Notes: generated by a model from the letters alone, not told the origin. DNA of 7,278 nucleotides from Euryarchaeota archaeon UBA91 (GCA_002499705.1 DAMU01000055.1:1-7278), one strand, 5' to 3'. Shown: positions 1 through 6,574, counted from the first letter of the stretch. Program-made: numbers and translations.

Positions 1-89
1 ATACTCAAAATCTTGTAAGCCTCTTCATCGACAACGCAAAAGCGTCCGACTTTTAAAGTTCGAATTTCAACACGGTCAGTTCCTGGCAT
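1..89 (-). CDS. eif5a: Archaeal translation initiation/elongation factor aIF5A, N-terminal 29 codons (partial)
   Basis: This is the start of the archaeal homologue of eIF5A, which binds the ribosome and relieves stalling during peptide-bond formation, acting as a hypusine- or deoxyhypusine-modified protein. The minus strand reads ATG at 89-87 and stays open to the window edge. The product begins MPGTDRVEIRTLKVGRF and continues CVVDEEAYKIL. From memory this matches archaeal IF5A N-termini, which begin MPGTKQV and have LKVG followed by a hydrophobic run with D and CxI/YKI. It is the start of the N-terminal SH3-like domain. The modified lysine loop and the C-terminal OB domain lie outside the window, so intactness cannot be judged. 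A GAGGG Shine-Dalgarno sits 5 nt before the ATG (plus-strand 95-99). The gene lies 65 nt downstream of the SDR gene on the same strand. Confidence 0.85.
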   Translation of the reverse strand, partial: MPGTDRVEIRTLKVGRFCVVDEEAYKILS

Positions 90-94
90 AGAAT

Positions 95-99
95 CCCTC
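95..99 (-). promoter_or_regulatory. Shine-Dalgarno of aIF5A
   Basis: The minus strand reads GAGGG, then ATTCT, then ATG. This is a purine-rich match to the archaeal anti-SD with 5-nt spacing, and it supports the ATG at 89 as the true start. Confidence 0.6.
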
Positions 100-154
100 T
101 GTTTGCGCTGTCAAGGTGCTGGCTTATCACCCTTCGCTCTTTTTCTCATTGATA

Positions 155-949
155 TTACAGTTCACGAACATCAAATCGTTGTCCTGAATGTTCCATTGAA
201 TGATTCAATATCAGGTCAGATAATTGTTCTGCAACGTCTTTACTTTGCGTAAGATGGCCATCAGTATACAGCGAAACAAAATCTCCATGAGATGGAAAGT
301 GCTCTGGGTTTGCAGCACGTATATCCGACTGCATACCGGTATCGACAACACCCGGCGCTATGGAAATAGCACTGATGTTTGCATCAGCCCCTTCAGCAGC
401 CAAACATTTCGCCCACATATCGAGACCTGCTTTCGAAACACAGTATGCAGACCAAGATTCAACAGGACGAAGTGAAGCACCGCTCGAGATTGTGGTAACT
501 CGCGATTGTTCACTCCCGCCCATCAGATGCATTAACCGCTGTGTCAAATCTTGAACACCGATGAGATTTGCTTGAATACAATGCGTCCATTGAGCCATAT
601 CGGAATTCGCCATCGAGTTGATGGGGAATATTGTACCTGCGTTATGTACGATTCCCGCAATCCAGTCAAATTGCTCGCAGATATTTTCTGCTGCAGACTG
701 GATGTCGGCGGGAAGTGACAGGTCACAGGCTATGGAAAAGGAGCCCGTGCAAGATTCTGCTAACAACCCACCTATCTCATTCAACTCATTTGAAGAGCGA
801 GCTAATCCAATAACTGGATGACCTTGGGCTGCTAATTGCAGTGCAATTTCTCTACCTATTCCTTTTGATGCACCTGTAACGATGTACGGTCCGCCAGCCA
901 TAACATTGGCCAGTGAGGCGGGTATTTCATCATGACTCAATCGAGCCAT
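155..949 (-). CDS. Short-chain dehydrogenase/reductase, sepiapterin/benzil reductase-like
   Basis: This is a classical SDR: a cytosolic, single-domain Rossmann oxidoreductase that should reduce a carbonyl with NAD(P)H. Counting from the ATG at 949 (264 aa), the visible motifs are TGASKGIG at 25-32 (cofactor loop), NAG at 103-105, Asn128, Ser156, and the Tyr169-Lys173 pair in YCVSK. The segment SIAPGVVDTGMQSDIRA (196-212) closely recalls the Bacillus YueD benzil reductase/sepiapterin reductase-like group, as does the SSGA motif. Lys29 and Arg51 suggest a preference for NADP(H). The substrate cannot be told. Start choice: a GTG at 952 is also in frame; the ATG at 949 has AGGT 4 nt upstream; an ATG at 901 would give a 248-aa protein nearer the usual family length but lacks an SD. 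The gene starts 17 nt after the surface-protein stop, so it is probably in the same transcript. Confidence 0.9.
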   Translation of the reverse strand: MARLSHDEIPASLANVMAGGPYIVTGASKGIGREIALQLAAQGHPVIGLARSSNELNEIGGLLAESCTGSFSIACDLSLPADIQSAAENICEQFDWIAGIVHNAGTIFPINSMANSDMAQWTHCIQANLIGVQDLTQRLMHLMGGSEQSRVTTISSGASLRPVESWSAYCVSKAGLDMWAKCLAAEGADANISAISIAPGVVDTGMQSDIRAANPEHFPSHGDFVSLYTDGHLTQSKDVAEQLSDLILNHSMEHSGQRFDVREL

Positions 950-966
950 CACAACCTGATGTGAGA

Positions 967-3900
967 TTATTCATCAATCGACTTTCGTGAAACAACGGTT
1001 GCAGCCAGCAGTGAAAGAATACCAATCAATGCCGTAAAGCCCGGAACATTCGAAGGAGGCGTGTTGGTGTTCTCAAGGTTCACTGTAACAAATGTGGTTG
1101 CGGAATTGGTCCCATCACTCCAGGTAATATTGGCATCAACAGATTCTGAGATGTCCGCAGAGAGTGTGATCAATGCAGATGCAGTGACTTCTCCAAGGGC
1201 TGGGCCAACAACCACATCGTTAACGGAAAGAGTAACAGGGTCATTATCCAAATCTTGACACGAGACAATGAGGAAATAACTGCCAGAAGGAACTGTTAGA
1301 ATCGGTGTAATACCGGTCCCCATGTTTGGAACTGATGATGAACCGATAACCAAAACAGATGCTTCTGCCTCGCCACTGATGGCGTTAGCAGCTGGCATTC
1401 CATCGATTTCAAGAGCGTAATGGAAAGTACAAACCGGCAGTTGGTTGATCGGGAAATCATTCACGTCATACGGATTCGTACCACGCAGATACTCGATTTC
1501 ATCGGTGAAACCATCGCCGTCATCATCGGTATCTAACGGGTCACAAATTCCATCTTGGTCAAAATCTACCGGAACAGAGGTTGGGTTTTGGAAATCTGAA
1601 TTGCAATCGATTTCAACACTGTCATCCCAGCCATCAAGGTCCGTATCCGAACATCCATTCGTTTGGACAATACTTCCATATGGAGTTGCAGAGCATTCGT
1701 CATTTTTGTCATAAACACCATCTGAATCAAGATCTGATACTGAGTTTTGAATCCAGCACAGGTTTGACGATAGAGAGGTATCATTTAGCGACACGAGAAC
1801 TTCATCCGCAGCGAGTAAGTCAACCGCAATACATGCGTATGACGAATCCGCAAGTGCATTGAATTCAAGGATCTTCATCTCAGTTGAATCGGTACCTTCA
1901 ACCCATGTGTATTCACCTGAATCCATCACTGCACCGGTGCTGCCTGTAGACACATCCAAGACATCCCATGTAATCGAATACTGTTGGCCTGCATCAAGTT
2001 CAGCCATCGAGACCAAAACCAACGCCCATCCATCAGGCTTCACCATGGTGTTGACACTGAGTGTTGCATCATCTTGACTGCCAATTGGAGGAAGAACAGT
2101 GACATTCTCACCTCTGTGTGTAGAGATAACTTCCGAATTTGCCACACGTGTCAATGAACATTCAACGTAATAATCACCTTCCCCAGGTGGAGAAAAGATC
2201 GAATTCATGGTATTGACTTGTTCAGGTCGATGACTCCATGTCGCCGTTGTCGAGTCAAGTATCGTATCGTTGGATGCATCAACAAAATTGCATTGTTCTT
2301 GATAGGATTGAATAAACTCATTACGATGGTCAAGCATCCAAAGCATGTCAACATAGAGGTTCATGTTCGGCAAAAGTTGTAACGATGATTGAAGCATCTT
2401 TGAAGATTCAACACTTCCTCCAATACCGAAGTAGTTACTCTCGTCCTGTGGACTGTTCAACTGAACACCTTGAATGAAGAGGCGGGATTTGAGTCCGACT
2501 GAGGAGTTTTCAAACCACCAAGATACATTGTTGGCAAAATCTCCACAGCACTCTGGGACGGAGATGTATGCCACTTCAGTGAACGAAGAACTGGTTGGCG
2601 TGAATTCAAGACTTCCAGAAAGAAGCGTTTGGTTTTCTGCAGGAATATTGTAAGAATAGGTCGAGGGTTGACCTTTACATTCGGTTTCAAATATTCCGTC
2701 TTCAAATTCAGTTTCAACACTGCACATGTCGTATTCAATCGTGTACGTTGTATTTGGATACATATTTGTTGTTTGAATACTCAGCTCAATACTCGAGTTG
2801 TGAGGATAGAAAATTGAATCGGTCATAACTGAGTGGCGTTCATTACCGGTATAATTTTCATCGAGAACGGTTATGATCCCACTTGTTTGGCTCCCCATAT
2901 ACTTGCCATCTAAGTCTCGAGTTAAACTGCATTCAGTATGGAAATTGCCCGGTGTTGGAGGATAGAGTCCAACATCAACGGCTGGCTGACCGTTGTGACT
3001 CCATGTTGATGTTCGATTATCAACTGCAACGCCAGTACTGTTAAACAAACTGCATTGAATTGTGTACGAAAGGGTGAAACTGTTCATCGTGTCCAAAGTC
3101 CAACGGCTGTGTGTAACTGAGCTCATGCCAATCAAAATTTTATTGCGTGCGTAATGGATATGATCGGATACCACTTCTCCTCCAAGAATGAAGGTATTCG
3201 AGATATCAGCATCAAGGCTGACGTTTCGAGTGCTGATCTCCAGGTCAAAGGTAAGAGATTCGTTTTCCATAGAGTCAACACTGAGCATTCCACTGTTGTT
3301 GAACTGGGCTTTTTCCTTACCGCAGCAAGCAGGTAGCGTGAATGTGAGTTGTTCTACATGTGTTGAAGCAGTTGGAGTGAATACAACTTCGCCACTGAAA
3401 GAAACTACTTCTGACTCATCAACAGTTGTGGTCGTTGGGTCATCAAGCAGACCGTAATTGACATCAGAGCCGCACTCAATTATGTAAACTCCAATATCGT
3501 GATCGTAGTAGACATGAGTGTAGCACATGCTGTATGTCAAGACATATTCTGCTCCAATATACAAATAGGTCATTGGAACAGTGAGCGATACAGTCTGGTT
3601 ATGTTCATAGAAAACGGCATCTGTTTGGCCACTGACCTTCTCAAAACCTGAATAATTACTGTCAATGACATCAAAAGATGCGCCGGTTTGGCTTGCCATT
3701 ATTGTTCCATCTGCACTTCGAACCAGATCACAGTGAGGATAATGCATCCCTTCACCGGTTGCTTTAAGATCGAAATACGGATCTACAGTTTCATAGTCAC
3801 CATTCCAAATTTTCACGGTCGAATCGATGGCAGTTCCGTTCTGATCAATGAGGGAGCAATTGACCGAATACGGAAGAGTATGAAGATTCCAGTATTCTAA

Positions 3901-4497
3901 TTCAAAGAAAGCATGAACGCCATAATCCATTCCCAAGAGAATATCATTGTTGGAAACACCGAGGCCCATGCTCACAACTTGATTTCCTAAGGCAAAGAGT
4001 TCAGTTGATTCAGAAGCTATGGTGATGCTTTGAGATGTGAGATTCACCAAAAACATCATTGTTCCGTTGTCAAAATTGTCTGCAGGGTTGGCATTATTGC
4101 AACATCCCGTATCCGCAATCGATGTTGCAGAGAGCGACACAAGGTTTCCAGAGCCCAAATCAATGGTCCCAGAAACTTGCTCAAACCATTCTGAGCATTC
4201 GATGTTCATAACTTCCATTTCGTCATCCCATGTACCCGTAGCTCGGCACAGCGTGTATTCGAGCATGTACTCTGCTGTAGTATCCAAGTTTGATGAGGTG
4301 GCGACTAAGGTGATGTTCGTACCTCGGTCGTAATAATCGCCAAGAACTTCGACCGTAAGTGTCTCAGTACCCGTTGATCGTCCAGCATCTGCTTCAGCAG
4401 ATTGAACAGGGAGAATACCAAGCATTCCAGAAGAAAGTAAAATGAAGATAAGCAGCAAACTTTGACTTCGGATTGAGATATTATTGGCTGAGGTCAT
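967..4497 (-). CDS. Large secreted, repeat-containing surface protein with Asp/Gly-rich calcium-type repeats and PGF-CTERM-like anchor
   Basis: This 1176-aa protein is predicted to be exported and displayed on the cell surface; its role is unknown. Domains in order, counted from the ATG at 4497: a signal peptide (hydrophobic core about 13-28, likely cleavage near QSAEA at 32-36); three tandem units of about 250 residues (about 45-284, 285-551 and 552-803), each with six cysteines in the same order; a degenerate half unit (804-914); Asp/Gly-rich thrombospondin-3-like repeats (921-1015); a beta-rich domain with Cys1023 and Cys1080; then PGF at 1152-1154, a hydrophobic stretch and RK near the end. 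About 22 N-x-S/T sequons suggest heavy N-glycosylation. Start choice: an ATG at 4512 is in frame but lacks an SD, whereas the ATG at 4497 has GGAG 5 nt upstream. Adhesion, S-layer-associated or substrate-binding roles are all possible; none is shown by the sequence. Confidence 0.85.
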   Translation of the reverse strand: MTSANNISIRSQSLLLIFILLSSGMLGILPVQSAEADAGRSTGTETLTVEVLGDYYDRGTNITLVATSSNLDTTAEYMLEYTLCRATGTWDDEMEVMNIECSEWFEQVSGTIDLGSGNLVSLSATSIADTGCCNNANPADNFDNGTMMFLVNLTSQSITIASESTELFALGNQVVSMGLGVSNNDILLGMDYGVHAFFELEYWNLHTLPYSVNCSLIDQNGTAIDSTVKIWNGDYETVDPYFDLKATGEGMHYPHCDLVRSADGTIMASQTGASFDVIDSNYSGFEKVSGQTDAVFYEHNQTVSLTVPMTYLYIGAEYVLTYSMCYTHVYYDHDIGVYIIECGSDVNYGLLDDPTTTTVDESEVVSFSGEVVFTPTASTHVEQLTFTLPACCGKEKAQFNNSGMLSVDSMENESLTFDLEISTRNVSLDADISNTFILGGEVVSDHIHYARNKILIGMSSVTHSRWTLDTMNSFTLSYTIQCSLFNSTGVAVDNRTSTWSHNGQPAVDVGLYPPTPGNFHTECSLTRDLDGKYMGSQTSGIITVLDENYTGNERHSVMTDSIFYPHNSSIELSIQTTNMYPNTTYTIEYDMCSVETEFEDGIFETECKGQPSTYSYNIPAENQTLLSGSLEFTPTSSSFTEVAYISVPECCGDFANNVSWWFENSSVGLKSRLFIQGVQLNSPQDESNYFGIGGSVESSKMLQSSLQLLPNMNLYVDMLWMLDHRNEFIQSYQEQCNFVDASNDTILDSTTATWSHRPEQVNTMNSIFSPPGEGDYYVECSLTRVANSEVISTHRGENVTVLPPIGSQDDATLSVNTMVKPDGWALVLVSMAELDAGQQYSITWDVLDVSTGSTGAVMDSGEYTWVEGTDSTEMKILEFNALADSSYACIAVDLLAADEVLVSLNDTSLSSNLCWIQNSVSDLDSDGVYDKNDECSATPYGSIVQTNGCSDTDLDGWDDSVEIDCNSDFQNPTSVPVDFDQDGICDPLDTDDDGDGFTDEIEYLRGTNPYDVNDFPINQLPVCTFHYALEIDGMPAANAISGEAEASVLVIGSSSVPNMGTGITPILTVPSGSYFLIVSCQDLDNDPVTLSVNDVVVGPALGEVTASALITLSADISESVDANITWSDGTNSATTFVTVNLENTNTPPSNVPGFTALIGILSLLAATVVSRKSIDE
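970..1044 (-). other. PGF-CTERM-like archaeosortase sorting signal
   Basis: The last 25 residues of the surface protein begin with PGF, followed by a hydrophobic stretch (TALIGILSLLAATVVS) and a short tail with Arg-Lys. This is the tripartite layout of PGF-CTERM proteins, which archaeosortase A processes and which, in haloarchaea, are attached to lipid. The tail RKSIDE is less basic than typical examples. Confidence 0.7.
1453..1737 (-). repeat. Thrombospondin type-3-like Asp/Gly calcium-binding repeats in the surface protein
   Basis: Residues 921-1015 of the surface protein carry spaced motifs of the type DxDxDG: DLDSDGVYDKNDEC, DTDLDGWDD, DFDQDGICDPLD and DTDDDGDGFTDEIE. These end in the GTNPYDVND-like segment often seen after such repeats in archaeal and bacterial surface proteins. 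In the family they bind calcium and form a rigid spacer. The cysteines in this block (935, 949, 965, 985) could form internal disulfides. Confidence 0.75.
1756..2088 (-). repeat. Degenerate fourth, half-length copy of the surface-protein repeat
   Basis: Residues 804-914 resemble only the first half of the preceding units. The segment VSMAELDAGQQYSITWDV aligns by eye with VPMTYLYIGAEYVLTYSMC in unit 2 and with the TTYTIEYDMC segment of unit 3. The Cys-Cys pair is gone; only two lone cysteines remain (889 and 914). It bridges the full repeats and the Asp/Gly block. Confidence 0.45.
2089..2844 (-). repeat. Surface-protein repeat unit 3
   Basis: Residues 552-803. The cysteines are at 592, 607, 650-651, 736 and 780. 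Shared landmarks with unit 2 are DSIFYPHN, EFTPTSSS, VPECCGD, FGIGG, TATWSH and VECSLTR. The first half carries C, C and CC. The second half carries two cysteines 44 residues apart, an Ig-like disulfide spacing. Confidence 0.7.
2845..3645 (-). repeat. Surface-protein repeat unit 2
   Basis: Residues 285-551. The cysteines are at 325, 342, 391-392, 482 and 523. Landmarks are DAVFYEHN, VFTPTAST, LPACCGK, FILGG, TSTWSH and TECSLTR, ending with DENYTG. It is clearly homologous to unit 3 by eye and more distantly to unit 1. Confidence 0.7.
3646..4365 (-). repeat. Surface-protein repeat unit 1
   Basis: Residues 45-284. The cysteines are at 84, 101, 132-133, 214 and 256, the same order as in the other units, with a shorter gap before the CC pair (31 residues against 43-49). 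Landmarks are YDRGTN, YTLC, GCCN, FALGN, VNCSLID and HCDLVRS, ending with DSNYSG, which matches the DENYTG end of unit 2. It is the most diverged full unit. Confidence 0.6.
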
Positions 4498-4506
4498 AAC
4501 CTCTCC
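4498..4506 (-). promoter_or_regulatory. Shine-Dalgarno deciding the surface-protein start
   Basis: The minus strand reads GGAGAGGTT directly before the ATG at 4497, giving GGAG with 5-nt spacing. The alternative ATG at 4512 has only AT-rich sequence upstream. This favours 4497 and a signal peptide with a short N-region. Confidence 0.55.
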
Positions 4507-4517
4507 ACGCATTGACG

Positions 4518-4526
4518 AATAATAAA
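4518..4526 (-). promoter_or_regulatory. Possible TATA element before the surface-protein gene
   Basis: The minus strand reads TTTATTATT in the 40-nt gap after the membrane-protein stop. Its centre is about 25 nt from the ATG at 4497, which would place transcription start at or next to that ATG. That conflicts with the Shine-Dalgarno present there, so this may be chance AT-richness. A separate promoter for the surface protein is possible but weakly supported. Confidence 0.25.
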
Positions 4527-4537
4527 CTGATACTACA

Positions 4538-5608
4538 CTAAGTCCAAGCGCGTTTCAGTGGAGTGAGGTCATAAATAGCATCCTCGATTTCTTGGTGAAC
4601 AAGTTCGACCTCGTTTGTACCTAACTCAAGTTCAATACGTCGAATCAATTTTTTACACCTGGAGGAGTTCTTTCCTGACATTGAGAAAACCGCAAGAAGA
4701 AAGCGATTTGCACGACGCTTTTGGCCATCATCAGGAGCCACCAATTCCTCATCCTTTGCCCCCAGCAGTTCCAGCACTCTAATTTGGTTCGGATGAATGA
4801 AGCGTGCAGTGGTAATTTGTTCCTTAATACCTGAATGCAACGCACTACGTAATCCCGGCTCTAAGTCATCTAAACCTTCTGGAAAAGCATGGTTTACTAA
4901 TTTTGGAGTGAATTCATGGCCAACTAGCCGTGAACGCATGTCATTCATCATCGTATTCATTCCGAACATATTGAGCAAGATAAAAACCGGCAAAGAAATC
5001 AGCTCCACGTATGCTCGCAGAGCAACACGCCCAAGTAATCGAACCCACATTCGACGAAGAATCATCTTGAAGACGGTCGCACTGGCGATGATTCTTAATT
5101 TTTTGAGAATTTTTCGAAGAATCATCCCCACCTTGCCGATTTTAGCAAGCGGGTCAATACCAAACATTGTCCCTTGAAATCCTGGTGCACCTAATGCAGC
5201 ATGGACAAGCCAGTGGGGTATAGAATTCTCCAATTCAGCCTGAAAAAGTTCCTCGTCAGGAATGTTGAGAATCTTGGCCATTCGAGCAGCAGTGCTAAGA
5301 GAATCACGATAGAGAAAAACCAGTTCAAGTGCAGTTGTTAAGCTGCTCACAACAGTGATGATGGCAATGAAACCCCACCCACTCAGACCAGCAGCGCCCT
5401 CCCAATCTTTGAGAAATAAAGCAACTGATACTACAATTAACCCGGAGAGAAGACCCGATAACCCCGCCCGAAATACGGCTAGACGGCCAAGCAAATCAAG
5501 ACGCTTATCTGCCTCCTTTCGATTGGCAATAGGTTGCTCTGGAGATGTTACAATCGTCGACATAAATTGGCCAATCGCCCAAAATTGTAACGTGTCTTTG
5601 AGGTTCAA
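4538..5608 (-). CDS. Unrecognised basic integral membrane protein
   Basis: I do not recognise this family with confidence. From the proposed TTG start at 5608 the product is 356 aa. Two clear membrane helices lie at about 49-66 (GLSGLLSGLIVVSVALFL) and 75-99. A very basic amphipathic stretch follows at about 157-198, rich in KK and RR pairs. A third hydrophobic segment lies at about 202-216 (VELISLPVFILLNMF). The rest is soluble and charged, with an acidic/basic helical C-terminus. Two helices joined to a basic cytosolic region could suggest membrane-surface or nucleic-acid contact, but that is inference. There is a faint resemblance, from memory only, to LBF_2804-type membrane proteins. Start choice: GAGGGTG sits 5 nt before the TTG and overlaps the upstream stop; an ATG at 5563 (341 aa) lacks an SD; an ATG at 5734 would overlap the dehydrogenase gene by over 100 nt and is unlikely. 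The gap to the surface-protein ATG is 40 nt. Confidence 0.75.
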   Translation of the reverse strand: MNLKDTLQFWAIGQFMSTIVTSPEQPIANRKEADKRLDLLGRLAVFRAGLSGLLSGLIVVSVALFLKDWEGAAGLSGWGFIAIITVVSSLTTALELVFLYRDSLSTAARMAKILNIPDEELFQAELENSIPHWLVHAALGAPGFQGTMFGIDPLAKIGKVGMILRKILKKLRIIASATVFKMILRRMWVRLLGRVALRAYVELISLPVFILLNMFGMNTMMNDMRSRLVGHEFTPKLVNHAFPEGLDDLEPGLRSALHSGIKEQITTARFIHPNQIRVLELLGAKDEELVAPDDGQKRRANRFLLAVFSMSGKNSSRCKKLIRRIELELGTNEVELVHQEIEDAIYDLTPLKRAWT

Positions 5609-5613
5609 TCCTA

Positions 5614-5620
5614 CACCCTC
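5614..5620 (-). promoter_or_regulatory. Shine-Dalgarno overlapping the upstream stop codon
   Basis: The minus strand reads TGAGGGTG, TAGGA, TTG. The TGA that ends the hydroxyacyl-CoA dehydrogenase supplies the first bases of a GAGGGTG element 5 nt before an in-frame TTG. The spacing equals that at aIF5A. This suggests translational coupling and a non-ATG start. Confidence 0.4.
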
Positions 5621-6467
5621 AATACGTATAGAATCCTTGACCGGATTTACGTCCGAGTTTACCTTCTTCCACCATCTGAATGAGCAACGGTGCTGGAGCA
5701 TACTTATCGTCACCCATACCGTCATGCAAGACATTCATGATGTGCAAGACAGTATCCAATCCGATAAGGTCGGTAAGTGCAAGCGGACCAATAGGGTGGT
5801 TCATTCCGAGTTTCATGATTCCGTCAATTGCTTCAGGTTGGGCAACGCCTTCTTGATAGGTCAAAATAGCTTCATTCAGCATAGGACAAAGGATGCGGTT
5901 CGAGACAAAACCAGGCGAATCGTTGCATGAAAGGGGAATCTTACCCATTTTTTCAGATGCTTGAAGAACTGCACTGTTGGTCTGTTCACTGGTGTCTTTA
6001 CCGTTGATGATTTCTACCAGTTTCATGATCGGAACAGGATTCATGAAATGCATTCCAATCACCTTATCAGGACGATTGGTCGATTCGGCAATGGTCGAAA
6101 TCGAGATGGAAGATGTGTTCGAAGCGAGAATAGTTTCCGGCTTACAGACTTCATCTAATTCTTGAAAAATACTGACCTTCAGGTCCAGTATTTCAGGTAC
6201 TGCTTCTACGACTAAATCACAGTCGGCACAATCCGAACGGTCAATGGACAGAGAGATTCGTTCGCGTGCGGCGTCAGATTCACCTTGAGTCATGCGTTCT
6301 TTCGATACCAGTTTGGCCAGAGATTTCTCTATTGCAGCAATTCCACGGTCGACGAACTCTTGCTTAATATCAATCATCGTCACATCATAGCCAGCACATG
6401 CTGCCACTTGTGTGATTCCATTCCCCATTTGTCCGGCTCCGAGAACTGCTATTTTCTTGATGTCCAT
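5619..6467 (-). CDS. hbd: 3-hydroxybutyryl-CoA / 3-hydroxyacyl-CoA dehydrogenase
   Basis: This cytosolic enzyme interconverts 3-hydroxyacyl-CoA and 3-oxoacyl-CoA with NAD(H), as in beta-oxidation or acetoacetyl-CoA/butyryl-CoA metabolism. From the ATG at 6467 it has 282 aa, the normal length for stand-alone Hbd/PaaH-type enzymes. The N-terminal Rossmann domain shows GAGQMG (10-15) and an acidic Asp33 at the end of the second strand, which fits NAD rather than NADP. Likely catalytic residues are Ser119 in NTSS, His140 in HFMNP, Glu152 in LVEII and Asn190 in SNR. The NDSPGF motif precedes the C-terminal helical domain, which ends GRKSGQGFYTY. A GTG at 6476 is also in frame, but the ATG at 6467 has GTGA 5 nt upstream and gives the standard N-terminus. 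No hydratase domain is fused. It is the first gene of the minus-strand run. Chain-length specificity cannot be read from the sequence. Confidence 0.93.
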   Translation of the reverse strand: MDIKKIAVLGAGQMGNGITQVAACAGYDVTMIDIKQEFVDRGIAAIEKSLAKLVSKERMTQGESDAARERISLSIDRSDCADCDLVVEAVPEILDLKVSIFQELDEVCKPETILASNTSSISISTIAESTNRPDKVIGMHFMNPVPIMKLVEIINGKDTSEQTNSAVLQASEKMGKIPLSCNDSPGFVSNRILCPMLNEAILTYQEGVAQPEAIDGIMKLGMNHPIGPLALTDLIGLDTVLHIMNVLHDGMGDDKYAPAPLLIQMVEEGKLGRKSGQGFYTY

Positions 6468-6538
6468 ATAACTCACTTAACATACCCACTGCGAATTGAT
6501 TGATGAACCTGCCCGAGGATTATGCTTCAAATAACGGG

Positions 6539-6551
6539 TATAATTTTAAAT
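6539..6551 (+). promoter_or_regulatory. TATA element for a probably leaderless mRNA
   Basis: TATAATTTTAAAT has its TTTTAAA centre near 6547, 28 nt before the ATG at 6575. Archaeal transcription starts about 24-27 nt downstream of the TATA centre, so the start would fall at or within a few bases of the ATG. The sequence just before the ATG (A-run, then GCCAC) has no Shine-Dalgarno, which agrees with leaderless translation. Confidence 0.55.
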
Positions 6552-6560
6552 GTTGACATT
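6549..6560. repeat. Short perfect inverted repeat AATGT-TG-ACATT
   Basis: Two 5-bp arms separated by 2 bp overlap the downstream edge of the TATA element and lie before the predicted transcription start. A regulator bound here would block the plus-strand promoter. The arms are short enough to arise by chance. Confidence 0.2.
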
Positions 6561-6574
6561 AAAAAAAAAGCCAC

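Larger units (their letters stand above)
6468..6574. promoter_or_regulatory. Divergent intergenic promoter region
   Basis: This 107-nt region separates the minus-strand dehydrogenase from the plus-strand zinc-ribbon gene. Its AT-rich core is TATAATTTTAAAT at 6539-6551. On the plus strand this lies about 27 nt before the ATG. On the minus strand the same core could act as a TATA element giving a leader of roughly 50 nt before the ATG at 6467. One core may therefore serve both directions, but this is inferred from position only. Confidence 0.5.

Noticed and set aside
133..147. T-rich stretch considered as a terminator
   Set aside because: The T-run is on the plus strand, while the neighbouring genes run on the minus strand, where it reads as A-rich. 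It cannot terminate them.
1453..1737. Asp/Gly-rich block considered as dockerin or EF-hand domain
   Set aside because: The DxDxDG spacing is similar, but the paired helices of a dockerin are missing. The run-on pattern with DDDGDGF and GTNPYD fits thrombospondin-3-like linkers better.
2089..4365. Surface-protein repeats considered as PKD domains
   Set aside because: They lack the WDFGDG and NVTVTV-type motifs of PKD domains and carry six patterned cysteines per unit.
4797..5177. A 126-codon plus-strand open frame
   Set aside because: It is antisense to the membrane-protein gene. Its basic Ile/Arg-rich composition mirrors the complementary codons, and it has no start signal.
5609..5734. N-terminal extension of the membrane protein to the ATG at 5734
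   Set aside because: It would overlap the conserved C-terminus of the dehydrogenase by over 100 nt, and the extra residues (Cys, Trp and Met rich) look like an out-of-frame reading of that gene.
5355..5930. A 191-codon plus-strand open frame
   Set aside because: It lies opposite the C-terminal part of the dehydrogenase and the start of the membrane protein, has a low-complexity basic composition (many Arg/Pro/Thr) and no domain signature. It is an antisense shadow.
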